In this document: one piece after another, positions 45,875 to 55,528 of the stretch
Layout of the letters: each line of letters starts with the position of its first letter
Numbering within the stretch: the stretch's first letter is position 1
Assembly (NCBI GenBank): GCA_016215025.1
Contig: JACRMI010000069.1
Span: 16,530 to 80,529, forward strand
Direction of reading: 5' to 3'
DNA: 64,000 nucleotides
Source: Chloroflexota bacterium
GTDB taxonomy: Bacteria; Chloroflexota; Anaerolineae; UBA4142
Notes under the pieces: generated by a model
What the model was told of the DNA's origin: nothing
The model's input: the letters and a program-made list of their open reading frames with translations, nothing else
The model's database searches: none
Program-made: the position numbers and the translations under genes

Positions 45875-48800
45875 ATGCGCGATTTGGTTGGACGGTTTGT
45901 GCGTAATCCAATTTTCTATCCGACTAGTCTGCGGCGTTACTTGATGTCGTTTTTTGGCATCACGTTCCTCGCGGTGGTGTTGATTCTCGGCTTTAGCGTC
46001 GCGTTCTTCACCTATCAAACCGAAGAGAACGGCTGGCGCCATCGTCAAGGCGAAGCCGCGCTGAACGCCGGGGATACGGTCGCGTCCTTCATCGAATATA
46101 CCGAAGAATCGCTTTACCTGTTTGATGTGCTGGGCAAAGATGAACTCGCGCAAGATCCAAGTCAGCTGCGGCGCGCGCTCGAACTGAACAACGCGCTCAG
46201 TGAAGTCGTCTATTTGGACGCCCGTGGTCAAGTCATCGCCAATGCTTATCAAGATCAACCCCTGCTCGCAAATTTGTTTACCATTTCGCAATCCAGATGG
46301 TTCCAGGCGGCGCGTGCCGGCAAACATTATCAAAGCAACATCCAATTGGCGTCGAACAACGAACCGTACCTCATTATCGCGATTCCCGGAACCGACTCGT
46401 CGGTCATTGCCGCGCGTCTCAAAATGCAAGTGTTGTGGGATGTCGTGGATGGCATTCGGGTCGGCGCCACCGGGCATGTCTATGTTGCCAACCGCGATGG
46501 GCAATTGATCGCACATAGTGATCGCGGTGTGTTGCTCAAACAACTCGACGTGCAAGACAGATCGGAACACCGCGCGATGTTCGCGTCGCCAGATGCTACG
46601 TGGTTCGGGACGTACAATGCTCTCTCCGATGTGAATGTCGTTGCTGCCAGCACCAAGATTCCCGGCACCGAGTGGGTCGTCGTCGTGGAAATGGCACGCG
46701 ACGAAGCATTCGCCGCTAGTCGCAACATCCTCGTGACCGTCGGTAGTAGCACGTTGATCATTGTTGTGACGCTCATGTGGATTATTAGCCGGACACTCAA
46801 GCGTGTGCTCTTTGAACCGGTGGAACGTTTGCACGCTGGTGCGAATCGCATCGGGCAAGGCGATTTGCAATATCAAATCCGGGTCACCAGCCAGAACGAA
46901 ATCGGCGTGGTGACTGAGGCGTTCAACCGGATGGCACACAGTCTCAGGGAACGCGAAGCACAGCTCGCCGCACAAAATCGAGCGTTGGAACAAAGCCAAG
47001 CGACGCTGCGACGTATCGCAGACAATATGAACGACGTCATCACCGAGATTAATGTTGAAGGCAATATTTTTTATGCCAGCCCATCCCATCTCTGGGTTCT
47101 GGGAAGCGATCCACAAACTCAAATCGGTCGCTCGATTCTTGAGGGGTTGCACCCCGACGATGTTGTGCGAGCCATCGAAACCTTGGGACAAACCCTATCG
47201 GAAGGTAAGATCACCAGCCCGGTGACTTTTCGCTATCATCATGCGGATGGACACTATGTGTGGATGGAATGTATCGGCAATTTGATCAAAGATTCGCAAG
47301 GACAGATTACGGGGATTGTTCTTTCTAGTCGCGATGTCACCGAACGCAAGAAAATGGAAATCGCTTTGGTTGAAAGCGAAGCGCATTACCGCGCGATCGT
47401 CGAAGACCAGACCGAACTGATTTGCCGGTTTTTGCCCGATGGCACGCTCACGTTTGTCAACGACGCGTACTGTCGCTATTTTGGCAAACGACGCGATGAG
47501 TTGATTGGCACCAGTTTTATGCCCCTGATTCCGGCAGAGGATCGCCCCGCAGTCGAGTCGCGATTTACTGCGCTCGGTCCGCAAAATCAATCGGTGATGT
47601 ACGAGCATCGCGTCATTTTACCGGATGGCGAAAGCCGTTGGCAACAGTGGACCGACCGTGTCGTGCTCAACTCGCAAAGCCAGGTGGTTGAGTATCAATC
47701 CGTTGGGCGCGATGTGACCGCGCGTCGCGAAGCGGAAGACGCGTTGCGCCGCGCGCACGCTGAATTGGAAATCCGCGTACAGGAACGCACGGCAGAACTG
47801 GCGCAAGCTAACATCCAACTCGAAAAGGAAATTGTCGAACGTAAACGACTCGCCGAGCGGCAAACCATATTGTATCTCGTCCTACGCGCGGTGAGCGAAG
47901 AACTCGACCAAAATGCGGTTGCGCGTATCGCGGCGGAAAAGATTGCGGGAATGACCGGTTGGCCGCACGTTTGTGTGGTCGTACCGGATGCGATGCACGA
48001 ACGCTGGGTCGTGCAGGGCGCCAGCGGTAAACTCGCGGCGGAACTGGGCGCCTCGCGTCCGATCACTCACGGGGTTGTCGGACGAGTCTTTCGGACCGGA
48101 CAGTCCCAAATTGTTGCCAATGTCAGCATTGATCCGGATTATGTTCTCGAAGCATCGTCGCCTTTGAAAAGTGAACTGGCAATCCCGTTGTACCACGGTG
48201 GTCAACTCTTCGGGGCGCTCAATATCGAGAGTGATCGCGTTAATGCGTTCGATGCAGACGACATCGCACTGACCAGTGTCCTTGCCGAAGTCATCGCGTT
48301 GGCGCTGTCTAACGCGCAATTGTACGAAACAACGCAATACGAATTGCTCGAACGCCGCCACGCGGAAGAGGCGTTGAGTACAAGCCGCGCGCGCCTTCAA
48401 CATCTTTTGACGGCGAGTCCCACCGTCATTTACAGCGCTGAGCCACACGGGGATTTTGCGGCAACCTTCGTCAGTCCAAACGTCGCAGACCAACTGGGAT
48501 ACGCGCCGGAGACATTCACAAACGATTCCCAATTCTGGGTCAATCACTTGCATCCTGACGATGCGCCGCGCATCCTAAGCGGCTTGAGTCCTTTGTTCGA
48601 ACGCAACGAACACATGCATGAATACCGTTTTCGACATCAGGATGGCTCATATCGCTGGATGCGCGACGAACTGCGCTTGATTCGCGATGCTCAAGGTAAC
48701 CCCATCGAAATCGTTGGGTCGTGGATTGACATCACGGAAACCAAGCTCGCCGAAGAAGCGGTTCGTCAAAGCGAGGAAAAATATCGCCTCCATTTTGAGA

Positions 48801-51800
48801 ACGTCACCGATGTGATCTACTCGCTCGATACGGAATTCAAGGTTGTGACCATGTCTCCCTCCGTGAAAAAAGCGCTAAGGTATTCGCCCGAAGAGTTGGT
48901 GGGAAAGCGAATCACCGAGCTTGCCCTGTTGCCGCCTGAAAACTATCCGCAGGCTTTCTCGGACATCACGCAAGTTCTAGAAGGCAAACAAGCCACTTCG
49001 GAATACACGTTTATTACCAAGGACGGCTCGCGTAAATTCGCCGAGATTACCGGCTCGCCAGTTTATTCGAATGGAGAAATCACGGCGATTGTCTCTGTGG
49101 CGCGCGACATCACCGAACGCAAGCGCGCGGAAAAATCGTTGCGAGAATCAGAACGCCGCTTTCGCGACACACTCGAGAACGTTCGTTTGATTGCGGTGAC
49201 ACTGGATGTCCACGGTAACATTATTTTCTGTAACGATTTCTTTCTCATTCTCACCGGCTGGCAACACCATCAAGTCATTGGTGAGAATTGGTTCGAAAAG
49301 TTTATTCCAGCAGACAAGCGCAATGAAATCAAGACCATGTTTGCGACCACTGTTACGGCGGGAAACATCCCAGCGCATTATGAAAATCCGATTTTGACGC
49401 GCCATGGCGATGAGCGCATGGTGATTTGGAACAATACGGTCCTGCGTGATTCGCAAGGCATGGTGATTGGTACGACTAGTATCGGTGAAGATATCACCGA
49501 ACGCAAGCGCGCGGAAGAAACGTTACTCAAGTTCAAACTTGGAATCGAACGTTCGGCGGACGCGATCTTTATTACGGATCCGCATGGCGTGATTGTGTAC
49601 ACCAATCCATCGTTTGAAAAAATATACGGCTACACCCAGTCCGAGGCTCTTGGGCACACCCCGCGGATTTTGAAATCCGGCGTTGTGCCTCTGGAAAATT
49701 ATCGACAGTTCTGGGCGACACTTCTCAGCAAAGGCATCGTGGCTGGGGAAATTGTCAACAAAACCAAAGACGGTCGCTTGATCACCATCGAGAGTTCCAA
49801 CAATCCCATTCTGGACGCAGCGGGTAATATCGTCGGATTTCTCGGAATGCATCGCGACATCACGGAGCGTAAACGCATCGAAGCCGAATTACGCGAAAGC
49901 GAAGTCCGTTTTCGTTCCGTATTTGACCATGCTTCCGTGGGCATCGCCTTGGTTGATACGCAAGGGTGTGTGCTCGATGCAAACGAAGCCGACTGCCAAT
50001 TCCTGAGATATTCGAAGGACGAACTGGTTGGAATGCATTTCTCAAAGTTCACCCATCCGGATGACTTGAATGCCGACATCGAGCAATTCAATGCGGTGAT
50101 TCAGGGCGAAATCGCCACATACACGATTGACAAAAAATATATTCGCAAAGACGGGCAAGTTGTGATTGGACGATTGAATGTTTCCGTGATTCGTGACGTG
50201 GCAGGCGCTATTCGGTATACGTTGGTGATTTGTGCGGATATTACCGCACAAAAGCAGATGGAAACGGCACTGCGCGAGAGTGAGGAACGCTATGCCCTCG
50301 CCGCGCGCGGCGCGAATGATGGATTGTGGGACTGGGACTTGAGGAGCAACTCGGTCTACTTTTCGCCGCGCTGGAAAGAGATGGTGGGACACAACGAAAA
50401 CGAAATGGACGATTCGCCTTCCGCGTGGTTCTGGCGCGTCCATCCCGACGACTTGACAGATTTGGAAACCGAACTACACGCGCATCTCGATGGCAAAAAA
50501 TCGCATCTGGAAAGTGAATATCGCATATTGCACTCCGATGGTCGCTATCGTTGGATGCTGTGTCGCGGACTTGCCGTGCGCGACGCCAAAGGTCGCGCCC
50601 TCCGCGTCGCCGGCTCACAGACGGACATTTCGCGCCGCAAAGCCGCGGAAGAGCGTCTCATCCATGACGCGTTGCACGAACCGCTGACTGGCTTGCCCAA
50701 TCGAACCTTGTTCTTGGATCGGGTGGCGCAAACACTGAGAGCCAATAAACGAGACAACCAGTATCTCTCGGCAGTCTTGTTCCTCGACCTCGACCGGTTC
50801 AAAGTCATCAATGACAGTCTCGGCCATCAGGTCGGCGATTTCCTGCTTATTGAGGTGGCGCGGCGTTTGGAATCGTGCGTGCGTCCGAGTGACACGGTAG
50901 CGCGCTTTGGCGGCGATGAGTTCGCCATACTATTGCACGGTATCAAAGGGCTGGCAGACGCTACACTAACAGCCGACCGGGTTCAGGGTGACTTGAGAAT
51001 GCCGTTTCTGATCCAGGGACATACTCTCAATGTGACCGCGAGTATTGGGGTCGCGCTGACATGTGGAAATAGACCAGATTGCACCCAGTACGAAAATCCC
51101 GAAGAAGTGATGCGCGATGCAGATGCGGCAATGTATCGCGCCAAAGCCCTGGGCAAGGCGCGCCACGAGATCTTTGATGCTCAATTGCATTTCCATGCGG
51201 TTAACCTTTTGCAGCTTGAGGCTGATTTGCGACGCGCGATCGATCTCTCCGAACTGCAGGTCTACTATCAACCGATTGTTGCCGTGGCAGATGGGAGCAT
51301 CACTAGCATTGAAGCACTCGTCCGATGGCAACATCCCGAGCGCGGCTTGATAGCGCCCTCCGAGTTTATTCCGATTGCCGAAGAATCCGGGTTGATTGTG
51401 CCAATGGGCGAATGGGTTCTACGAACCGCTTGCGCCCAGACCGCCAACTGGCGCAAGACAGGTTCTCCAAACCTACAAGTCGCTGTAAACTTTTCAGCGC
51501 GGCAATTTCAAGATCCCAGACTGGCAACTCTTGTGGGACAAGTTCTCGCCGAGTTCCATTTACCCGGCCATGCCTTGGAGTTGGAAATCACCGAGGGCAC
51601 CGCGATGCGCGATGCCGATCAAACTGTACGCACACTTGGTTTGTTGAATGAAATGGGTGTGCAAATTTCAATTGATGATTTCGGCAACAGCTACTCGGCG
51701 CTTGGCTACCTCAAGCGGTTCCCCTTTCGGATCCTCAAAATCGATCAATCGTTCTTGCATGACATTAGGAAGGATGCGAATAACGCGGCAATTACCACGG

Positions 51801-52033
51801 CGATCATCGCGATGGCGCGATCACTTAAATTGCGCGTGATTGCCGAAGGCGTCGAGACTTCCGACCAACTTGAATTTCTTCTATCGCGCAAATGCGATGA
51901 GATGCAAGGTTATCTCTTCAGCCGTCCAGTGCTCGCCGACACACTATCCCGTCTCTTGCACAGCAAGATCACGGTGGATACGTACACGCGCGCGACAACT
52001 CAAATTCGAAATAACGGCAACGGACGCCACTGA
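45875..52033 (+). CDS. giant membrane sensor: Cache-HAMP-8xPAS-GAF-GGDEF-EAL (c-di-GMP turnover)
   Basis: The 2052-residue protein has two membrane helices (about 26-46 and 286-308) around a Cache-type extracytoplasmic domain, HAMP (309-362), PAS at about 385 and 499, a coiled coil, GAF (663-815), PAS at about 838, 967, 1093, 1216, 1343 and 1471, GGDEF (1594-1765, intact RFGGDEF with RPSD as possible I-site) and EAL (1781-2030). EAL catalytic motifs are present: EALVRWQ, VNFSARQF, ELEITEG, IDDFGNSYSALGYL, KIDQSF, AEGVET and QGYLFSRP. Both activities look functional. TAGGAG precedes the ATG. It is co-transcribed with the V4R and PotD-like genes. Confidence 0.95.
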   Translation: MRDLVGRFVRNPIFYPTSLRRYLMSFFGITFLAVVLILGFSVAFFTYQTEENGWRHRQGEAALNAGDTVASFIEYTEESLYLFDVLGKDELAQDPSQLRRALELNNALSEVVYLDARGQVIANAYQDQPLLANLFTISQSRWFQAARAGKHYQSNIQLASNNEPYLIIAIPGTDSSVIAARLKMQVLWDVVDGIRVGATGHVYVANRDGQLIAHSDRGVLLKQLDVQDRSEHRAMFASPDATWFGTYNALSDVNVVAASTKIPGTEWVVVVEMARDEAFAASRNILVTVGSSTLIIVVTLMWIISRTLKRVLFEPVERLHAGANRIGQGDLQYQIRVTSQNEIGVVTEAFNRMAHSLREREAQLAAQNRALEQSQATLRRIADNMNDVITEINVEGNIFYASPSHLWVLGSDPQTQIGRSILEGLHPDDVVRAIETLGQTLSEGKITSPVTFRYHHADGHYVWMECIGNLIKDSQGQITGIVLSSRDVTERKKMEIALVESEAHYRAIVEDQTELICRFLPDGTLTFVNDAYCRYFGKRRDELIGTSFMPLIPAEDRPAVESRFTALGPQNQSVMYEHRVILPDGESRWQQWTDRVVLNSQSQVVEYQSVGRDVTARREAEDALRRAHAELEIRVQERTAELAQANIQLEKEIVERKRLAERQTILYLVLRAVSEELDQNAVARIAAEKIAGMTGWPHVCVVVPDAMHERWVVQGASGKLAAELGASRPITHGVVGRVFRTGQSQIVANVSIDPDYVLEASSPLKSELAIPLYHGGQLFGALNIESDRVNAFDADDIALTSVLAEVIALALSNAQLYETTQYELLERRHAEEALSTSRARLQHLLTASPTVIYSAEPHGDFAATFVSPNVADQLGYAPETFTNDSQFWVNHLHPDDAPRILSGLSPLFERNEHMHEYRFRHQDGSYRWMRDELRLIRDAQGNPIEIVGSWIDITETKLAEEAVRQSEEKYRLHFENVTDVIYSLDTEFKVVTMSPSVKKALRYSPEELVGKRITELALLPPENYPQAFSDITQVLEGKQATSEYTFITKDGSRKFAEITGSPVYSNGEITAIVSVARDITERKRAEKSLRESERRFRDTLENVRLIAVTLDVHGNIIFCNDFFLILTGWQHHQVIGENWFEKFIPADKRNEIKTMFATTVTAGNIPAHYENPILTRHGDERMVIWNNTVLRDSQGMVIGTTSIGEDITERKRAEETLLKFKLGIERSADAIFITDPHGVIVYTNPSFEKIYGYTQSEALGHTPRILKSGVVPLENYRQFWATLLSKGIVAGEIVNKTKDGRLITIESSNNPILDAAGNIVGFLGMHRDITERKRIEAELRESEVRFRSVFDHASVGIALVDTQGCVLDANEADCQFLRYSKDELVGMHFSKFTHPDDLNADIEQFNAVIQGEIATYTIDKKYIRKDGQVVIGRLNVSVIRDVAGAIRYTLVICADITAQKQMETALRESEERYALAARGANDGLWDWDLRSNSVYFSPRWKEMVGHNENEMDDSPSAWFWRVHPDDLTDLETELHAHLDGKKSHLESEYRILHSDGRYRWMLCRGLAVRDAKGRALRVAGSQTDISRRKAAEERLIHDALHEPLTGLPNRTLFLDRVAQTLRANKRDNQYLSAVLFLDLDRFKVINDSLGHQVGDFLLIEVARRLESCVRPSDTVARFGGDEFAILLHGIKGLADATLTADRVQGDLRMPFLIQGHTLNVTASIGVALTCGNRPDCTQYENPEEVMRDADAAMYRAKALGKARHEIFDAQLHFHAVNLLQLEADLRRAIDLSELQVYYQPIVAVADGSITSIEALVRWQHPERGLIAPSEFIPIAEESGLIVPMGEWVLRTACAQTANWRKTGSPNLQVAVNFSARQFQDPRLATLVGQVLAEFHLPGHALELEITEGTAMRDADQTVRTLGLLNEMGVQISIDDFGNSYSALGYLKRFPFRILKIDQSFLHDIRKDANNAAITTAIIAMARSLKLRVIAEGVETSDQLEFLLSRKCDEMQGYLFSRPVLADTLSRLLHSKITVDTYTRATTQIRNNGNGRH

Positions 52034-52114
52034 ACAGAAGAGGGCATCTTGAAATGGCTAGACGATGATACGCAGTTCTAATATCAGAACAATTGTGTAT
52101 CCCAAGGAGGCATC

Positions 52115-52186
52115 ATGGCACAATTTGTTTATAGAGGGTTGGACGCGAAAGCATCTGGCGTTACGATTTTCGTAACCTGGGCGTAA
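52115..52186 (+). CDS. possible 23-residue peptide
   Basis: An ATG preceded by CCAAGGAGGCATC opens 23 codons (MAQFVYRGLDAKASGV...) and a stop. The 3' part contains the hairpin GTTACGA-TTT-TCGTAAC (52160-52176). The ribosome site is better than for most real genes here, but the length and lack of relatives make it doubtful. Confidence 0.3.
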   Translation: MAQFVYRGLDAKASGVTIFVTWA

Positions 52187-52212
52187 CCTCATGCGAGTTA
52201 AAGCCACATGTA

Positions 52213-52244
52213 TCGTAACCCCGTGCACATCGGGTTACGATTTT
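52213..52244 (+). terminator. hairpin, probable terminator
   Basis: Nine-base arms TCGTAACCC (52213-52221) and GGGTTACGA (52232-52240) with a 10-nt loop are followed directly by TTTT. It would end transcripts from the giant sensor gene or from the tiny frame at 52115. Confidence 0.6.
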
Positions 52245-52442
52245 GGCGACGCCCGATTCACTCATCACTTTACGTGCAATTACGCAGGTTGAATACTTTC
52301 AATAGTTCAAACCACGCAATTCTCAAAATACCAGCGACCAAGCAAATCAGTAGATCGATTGCATCGAGTGGCGCAAACTGGAATAGCTCGCGCAGAAATA
52401 GCACGGACAACACAAGCATCACAAAAACCAATCAAGAATAGG

Positions 52443-52476
52443 AAAGGTCGCGCTTTATCTGGCGCGACCTTTTTGA
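52443..52476 (+). terminator. intrinsic terminator
   Basis: Perfect 11-bp arms AAAGGTCGCGC (52443-52453) and GCGCGACCTTT (52462-52472) with an 8-nt loop, continuing into a T-run. Confidence 0.88.
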
Positions 52477-52690
52477 TTTTGGTTCAAAGGCGTTGTGAAC
52501 CTGTGATCATGAGTTCGACGGCTTTCAGCCCTCCATAACCATCTACAAGTTGCTCGTCGCCTCGACAACATTTCTCACCACGCCTGTTCAGGACTGCACG
52601 CGAAATTACTGCATGTTCATTAACTGATGGTAAATGTAGAGAGAGCAACTCGGCTCGCAAAGTTAAAGTCATTTCGTCGAGCGATCAATC

Positions 52691-53515
52691 CTATTTGTCT
52701 TCGGTTCGCGGTACTTGAACGATCGAGTCCATGAGCGTGCTGTTTGGAATGATCACTGCGCCTTCCTCTGTCGTCATCAGCGTGTTCACGCCACCAATAC
52801 TGCTAACCGTGCCCCGCGTCTGGTCGACCACGACGGTTTGTCCATTGGGTAGTCGCTGTCGCAAATAATATCCTGCGAGAACATGCTGAACGATTGGACG
52901 CGCGCCCAACCCTAGTCCTAGCCCCAATGCCAAACCAAAGGCTGCCAAGACAATCGTGATCGTCGTGACGAGCAGAGCGGTGTCGATACCAAGAACACCA
53001 AGTGCCAGGACTGCAACAAATACACTGATCAAGTACTGGATGCCCGTCCCCAAGCGGCTTGCATAGGTAATACCTGCACCTTTAGTCACATTGGTGATCA
53101 AGTCACCCATAAACTTGGAGACAATCCCACCCAACAGGAAGACGATCGCTGCCGCAATCGCCTTGGGTAACAGATCTAGCAATTGCTCTAGCAATTTGGC
53201 TACTGCATCGAGACCCATAAAACGCGTTGCCGTTATAAGGAATGATAGCAGCAAGAAGATGTAAATAAGTTGCGAAACGATCTGCCACAGCGGAGTCTTG
53301 ACACCGAGTCCACGGAGTGCGCCTGTGATGCCTGTGCGTTCAATCAGCGGATCAAATTTGATCTGGCGCAGAATAAATCCAACTATCCCACTCACCATCC
53401 TGGCGACAAGGTAGCCAACCAACAGGATGATCAACCCGTTGACTAGATTGGGAATAAAGTTGACAATGTCTGTGAAAATTTTGATGAGCGCGTCGAGGAC
53501 AATTTGGAAATTCAT
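52691..53515 (-). CDS. MscS-family small mechanosensitive channel
   Basis: A 274-residue membrane protein with about five helices. The pore-lining region (FGLALGLGLGLGARPIVQHVLAGYYLR) is Gly/Ala-rich as in MscS TM3, and is followed by the start of the MscS beta domain (GQTVVVDQTRGTVSSIG, VIIPNSTLMDSIV). The C-terminal alpha/beta cage domain of MscS is absent, so it belongs to the short MscS-like group with conserved TM_helix repeats. It ends an operon with an ECF sigma factor and a small protein, suggesting an envelope or osmotic stress role. Confidence 0.88.
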   Translation of the reverse strand: MNFQIVLDALIKIFTDIVNFIPNLVNGLIILLVGYLVARMVSGIVGFILRQIKFDPLIERTGITGALRGLGVKTPLWQIVSQLIYIFLLLSFLITATRFMGLDAVAKLLEQLLDLLPKAIAAAIVFLLGGIVSKFMGDLITNVTKGAGITYASRLGTGIQYLISVFVAVLALGVLGIDTALLVTTITIVLAAFGLALGLGLGLGARPIVQHVLAGYYLRQRLPNGQTVVVDQTRGTVSSIGGVNTLMTTEEGAVIIPNSTLMDSIVQVPRTEDK

Positions 53516-53524
53516 CGGGGGCTC

Positions 53525-53863
53525 CTATTCGCTATAAGCTGAAACCGTTTGCGAAGTCGGTAATAGATCGAATAGTGCATCAAGCAGTTCTAGGATCGCG
53601 CGGGCGAATCCCGCTAGTCCCAGATCGAGCAGGTCAAGTATAGTACGATCTGCACGAATACGCTCCATTAAGCGCGTCTCAAAATCAAGCGGCACGACGA
53701 TGGACAAATTTTTCAATTCTGCTACATAGGTACGAACACGATGAGCAATTTCAATTTCCTCGGCAACATCAGGGTGAGCAACGAGCCACGCGTCCCAGTC
53801 AGGTCCTGTGGGTGGAGTCTCAACTAGATCGGTTATGCTTATATCGTCAAATGAAATAGGCAT
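53525..53863 (-). CDS. small protein, candidate anti-sigma partner
   Basis: The 112-residue protein has an acidic N-terminus, a helical middle (ELKNLSIVVPLDFETRLMERI) and a hydrophobic C-terminal stretch (DLGLAGFARAILELLDALFDLLP). VPLDFETRLMERI resembles the segment before the membrane helix in zinc-less anti-sigma factors. Being encoded directly after an ECF sigma factor supports that guess, but no family is recognised and the hydrophobic part could be an amphipathic helix rather than a membrane anchor. Confidence 0.7.
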   Translation of the reverse strand: MPISFDDISITDLVETPPTGPDWDAWLVAHPDVAEEIEIAHRVRTYVAELKNLSIVVPLDFETRLMERIRADRTILDLLDLGLAGFARAILELLDALFDLLPTSQTVSAYSE

Positions 53864-53883
53864 GGAAGTGTTTCACACTGATT

Positions 53884-54555
53884 TCAAAGGGATGGCTTTT
53901 GATCTATTTTGTTGGATAGATCATCATACAGGTCTGGGCAGACCTGATCGAGCAATTGCTTGAAAAGTAACCGTGCGCGATGAATTCGCATCTTGATCGC
54001 GCTCAAGCCCATATCGAGAATTTTGGCAATCTCTTCGTACGGACGCTCTTCGATTTCCCGCAACATGAGGATTGCGCGATTGGTCGGTTCCATCTTCGCC
54101 CAAGTCTCTTCAATACATTCAAGCGCTTCATTGCGAACAGCCGCTTCTTCAGGTGTTGGGGAGCGCGTGTCTTTGATTTCGGTTTTGTTCGCTTCATCCT
54201 CGGGGTTGTCCGATGGAATTTCAAAGAGTTCGATTGGATTGCGTTTTTCTTTTCTCAGCGCATCCAGACACGTATTCACCGTAATCCGGTAAATCCACGT
54301 CGTGAGCGCCTGGGGATCATCCAGCTCCTTAATCCTCCGATAGATTTTGAGAAATACCTCTTGAGCTTGGTCATCCGCATCCGCCTGGTTTCCCATCAAC
54401 CGATAAGCTGTTTTGAACACTAGCCCTTTGTATCGAGCGACGAGCATTTCAAAACATGTCGAATCCTGAGGCAAAGTTTGTTGACAATGCCGCACCAGCT
54501 CTTCAGATGAACGTGGTGTTCTCTGCAATCTCATGGATGGGGCTAATGGATGCAT
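53884..54555 (-). CDS. ECF-type RNA polymerase sigma factor
   Basis: The start is set at the ATG at 54555, with GGGAG 7 nt upstream, because the upstream ATG at 54627 lies before the -10 element of the promoter found here. The 223-residue protein has region 2 (YRLMGNQADADDQAQEVFLKIYRRI) and region 4 (REIEERPYEEIAKILDMGLSAIKMRIHRARLLFKQLL, described here as residues about 170-205). The acidic linker between them is longer than usual (EIPSDNPEDEANKTEIKD). It heads an operon with a possible anti-sigma protein and an MscS-like channel. Confidence 0.92.
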   Translation of the reverse strand: MHPLAPSMRLQRTPRSSEELVRHCQQTLPQDSTCFEMLVARYKGLVFKTAYRLMGNQADADDQAQEVFLKIYRRIKELDDPQALTTWIYRITVNTCLDALRKEKRNPIELFEIPSDNPEDEANKTEIKDTRSPTPEEAAVRNEALECIEETWAKMEPTNRAILMLREIEERPYEEIAKILDMGLSAIKMRIHRARLLFKQLLDQVCPDLYDDLSNKIDQKPSL

Positions 54556-54615
54556 CTGGACTCCCTGCCGAGTCGCAACAAAATCGGATGGACTCCCACA
54601 AAGGTTCCCAGATAT

Positions 54616-54643
54616 ATTATGCCCCATATGCTCAATCTGTCAA
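54616..54643 (-). promoter_or_regulatory. sigma-70-like promoter of the ECF sigma/MscS operon
   Basis: On the minus strand TTGACA (54638-54643) and CATAAT (54616-54621) are 16 bp apart, about 60 bases before the chosen start. The rest of the divergent spacer up to 54866 shows no further clear promoter. Confidence 0.7.
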
Positions 54644-54866
54644 AAACTGATTTCGCTCAATAGGGCAAGCCTGTGTTTGGAAAATCCAATACCCCTCTAG
54701 TCTATAGACGATGAAGGTATCGAAAAGTCACCTGGATTTGCTTGCGGTTCACTGAGCCAATTCGATCGTGGCGCTGACCAACCAAGATGTGACTTTTTTC
54801 AAAAACTTTCGTCTATTCATTGGGTTAGACGTAAGATGACAAATTATTCGAGTCAAAGTTGTTAAA

Positions 54867-55454
54867 ATGTATCTAGCAGATTCAAATTTGGTTCAGGCTT
54901 GTCTCAATGGTGATCAAACAGCATGGAATGCACTCGTCAATCGTTATGCCAAATTGGTTTACTCGGTTGCCATTCGATATGGTTTGGCACGGGACGACGC
55001 AGACAATGTTTTCCAAAATGTCTTCTATTTGGTGTATCGTCGACTTGATACGTTGCGCGATCAAAAACTCCTCGCGGCGTGGATAACTACGACTACAGCT
55101 CGCGAATGCTGGGATATTCATCATCGTCACCACAGGTCAAGTGAACTGGACAATTCAATCGTAGATGCCAAGATCGTGCCACAGGAAGAAGTCGAGTTAT
55201 GGGAGCGTCGGCACCTGGTGTGGACTGCTCTTGACCAACTTGATTTGGGCTGTCGAGAATTATTATCAGAACTTTTCCATCAAACGGAAAAACCAAATTA
55301 TGAAGCAATTGCAAATCGGTTCAAATTGCCCGTGGGGAGTATTGGACCAACGCAAGTCCGCTGTTTTAGGAATCTCGAAGCAATCTTGGTAAAGATGGGA
55401 TTCGATCTTGAACCTGAAACCATTTACTCCGCCGATAAATCGTCTGTCCAGTGA
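54867..55454 (+). CDS. second ECF-type sigma factor
   Basis: A 195-residue sigma-70-family protein, divergent from the sigma gene at 53884. Region 2 is visible as LVNRYAKLVYSVAIRYGL, DADNVFQNVFYLVYRRL and LAAWITTTTARECWD. Region 4 is weaker (LGCRELLSELFHQ, YEAIANRFKLPVGSIGPTQVRCFRNLEAIL). No anti-sigma gene is adjacent. The next gene begins 74 bases downstream and may be a target. Confidence 0.88.
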   Translation: MYLADSNLVQACLNGDQTAWNALVNRYAKLVYSVAIRYGLARDDADNVFQNVFYLVYRRLDTLRDQKLLAAWITTTTARECWDIHHRHHRSSELDNSIVDAKIVPQEEVELWERRHLVWTALDQLDLGCRELLSELFHQTEKPNYEAIANRFKLPVGSIGPTQVRCFRNLEAILVKMGFDLEPETIYSADKSSVQ

Positions 55455-55528
55455 AATTCTATTGTCTCACTTAACACTCGTTGTGACTGTTAATTGACGA
55501 TCAAAATTACAAACTGAAAGGAACATCC

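Larger units (their letters stand above)
52034..52690. other. gene-poor region with several hairpins
   Basis: After the giant gene I see one tiny frame with a strong ribosome site (52115-52186), two hairpins and a terminator (annotated separately), and an unconvincing 77-codon plus-strand frame (52208-52441). The 62-codon minus frame at 52484-52672 has no homology I recognise. Nothing else can be supported. Confidence 0.55.

Noticed and set aside
52208..52441. 77-codon plus-strand frame after the giant sensor gene
   Set aside because: It has no ribosome site, runs through a terminator-like hairpin and shows no recognisable domain.
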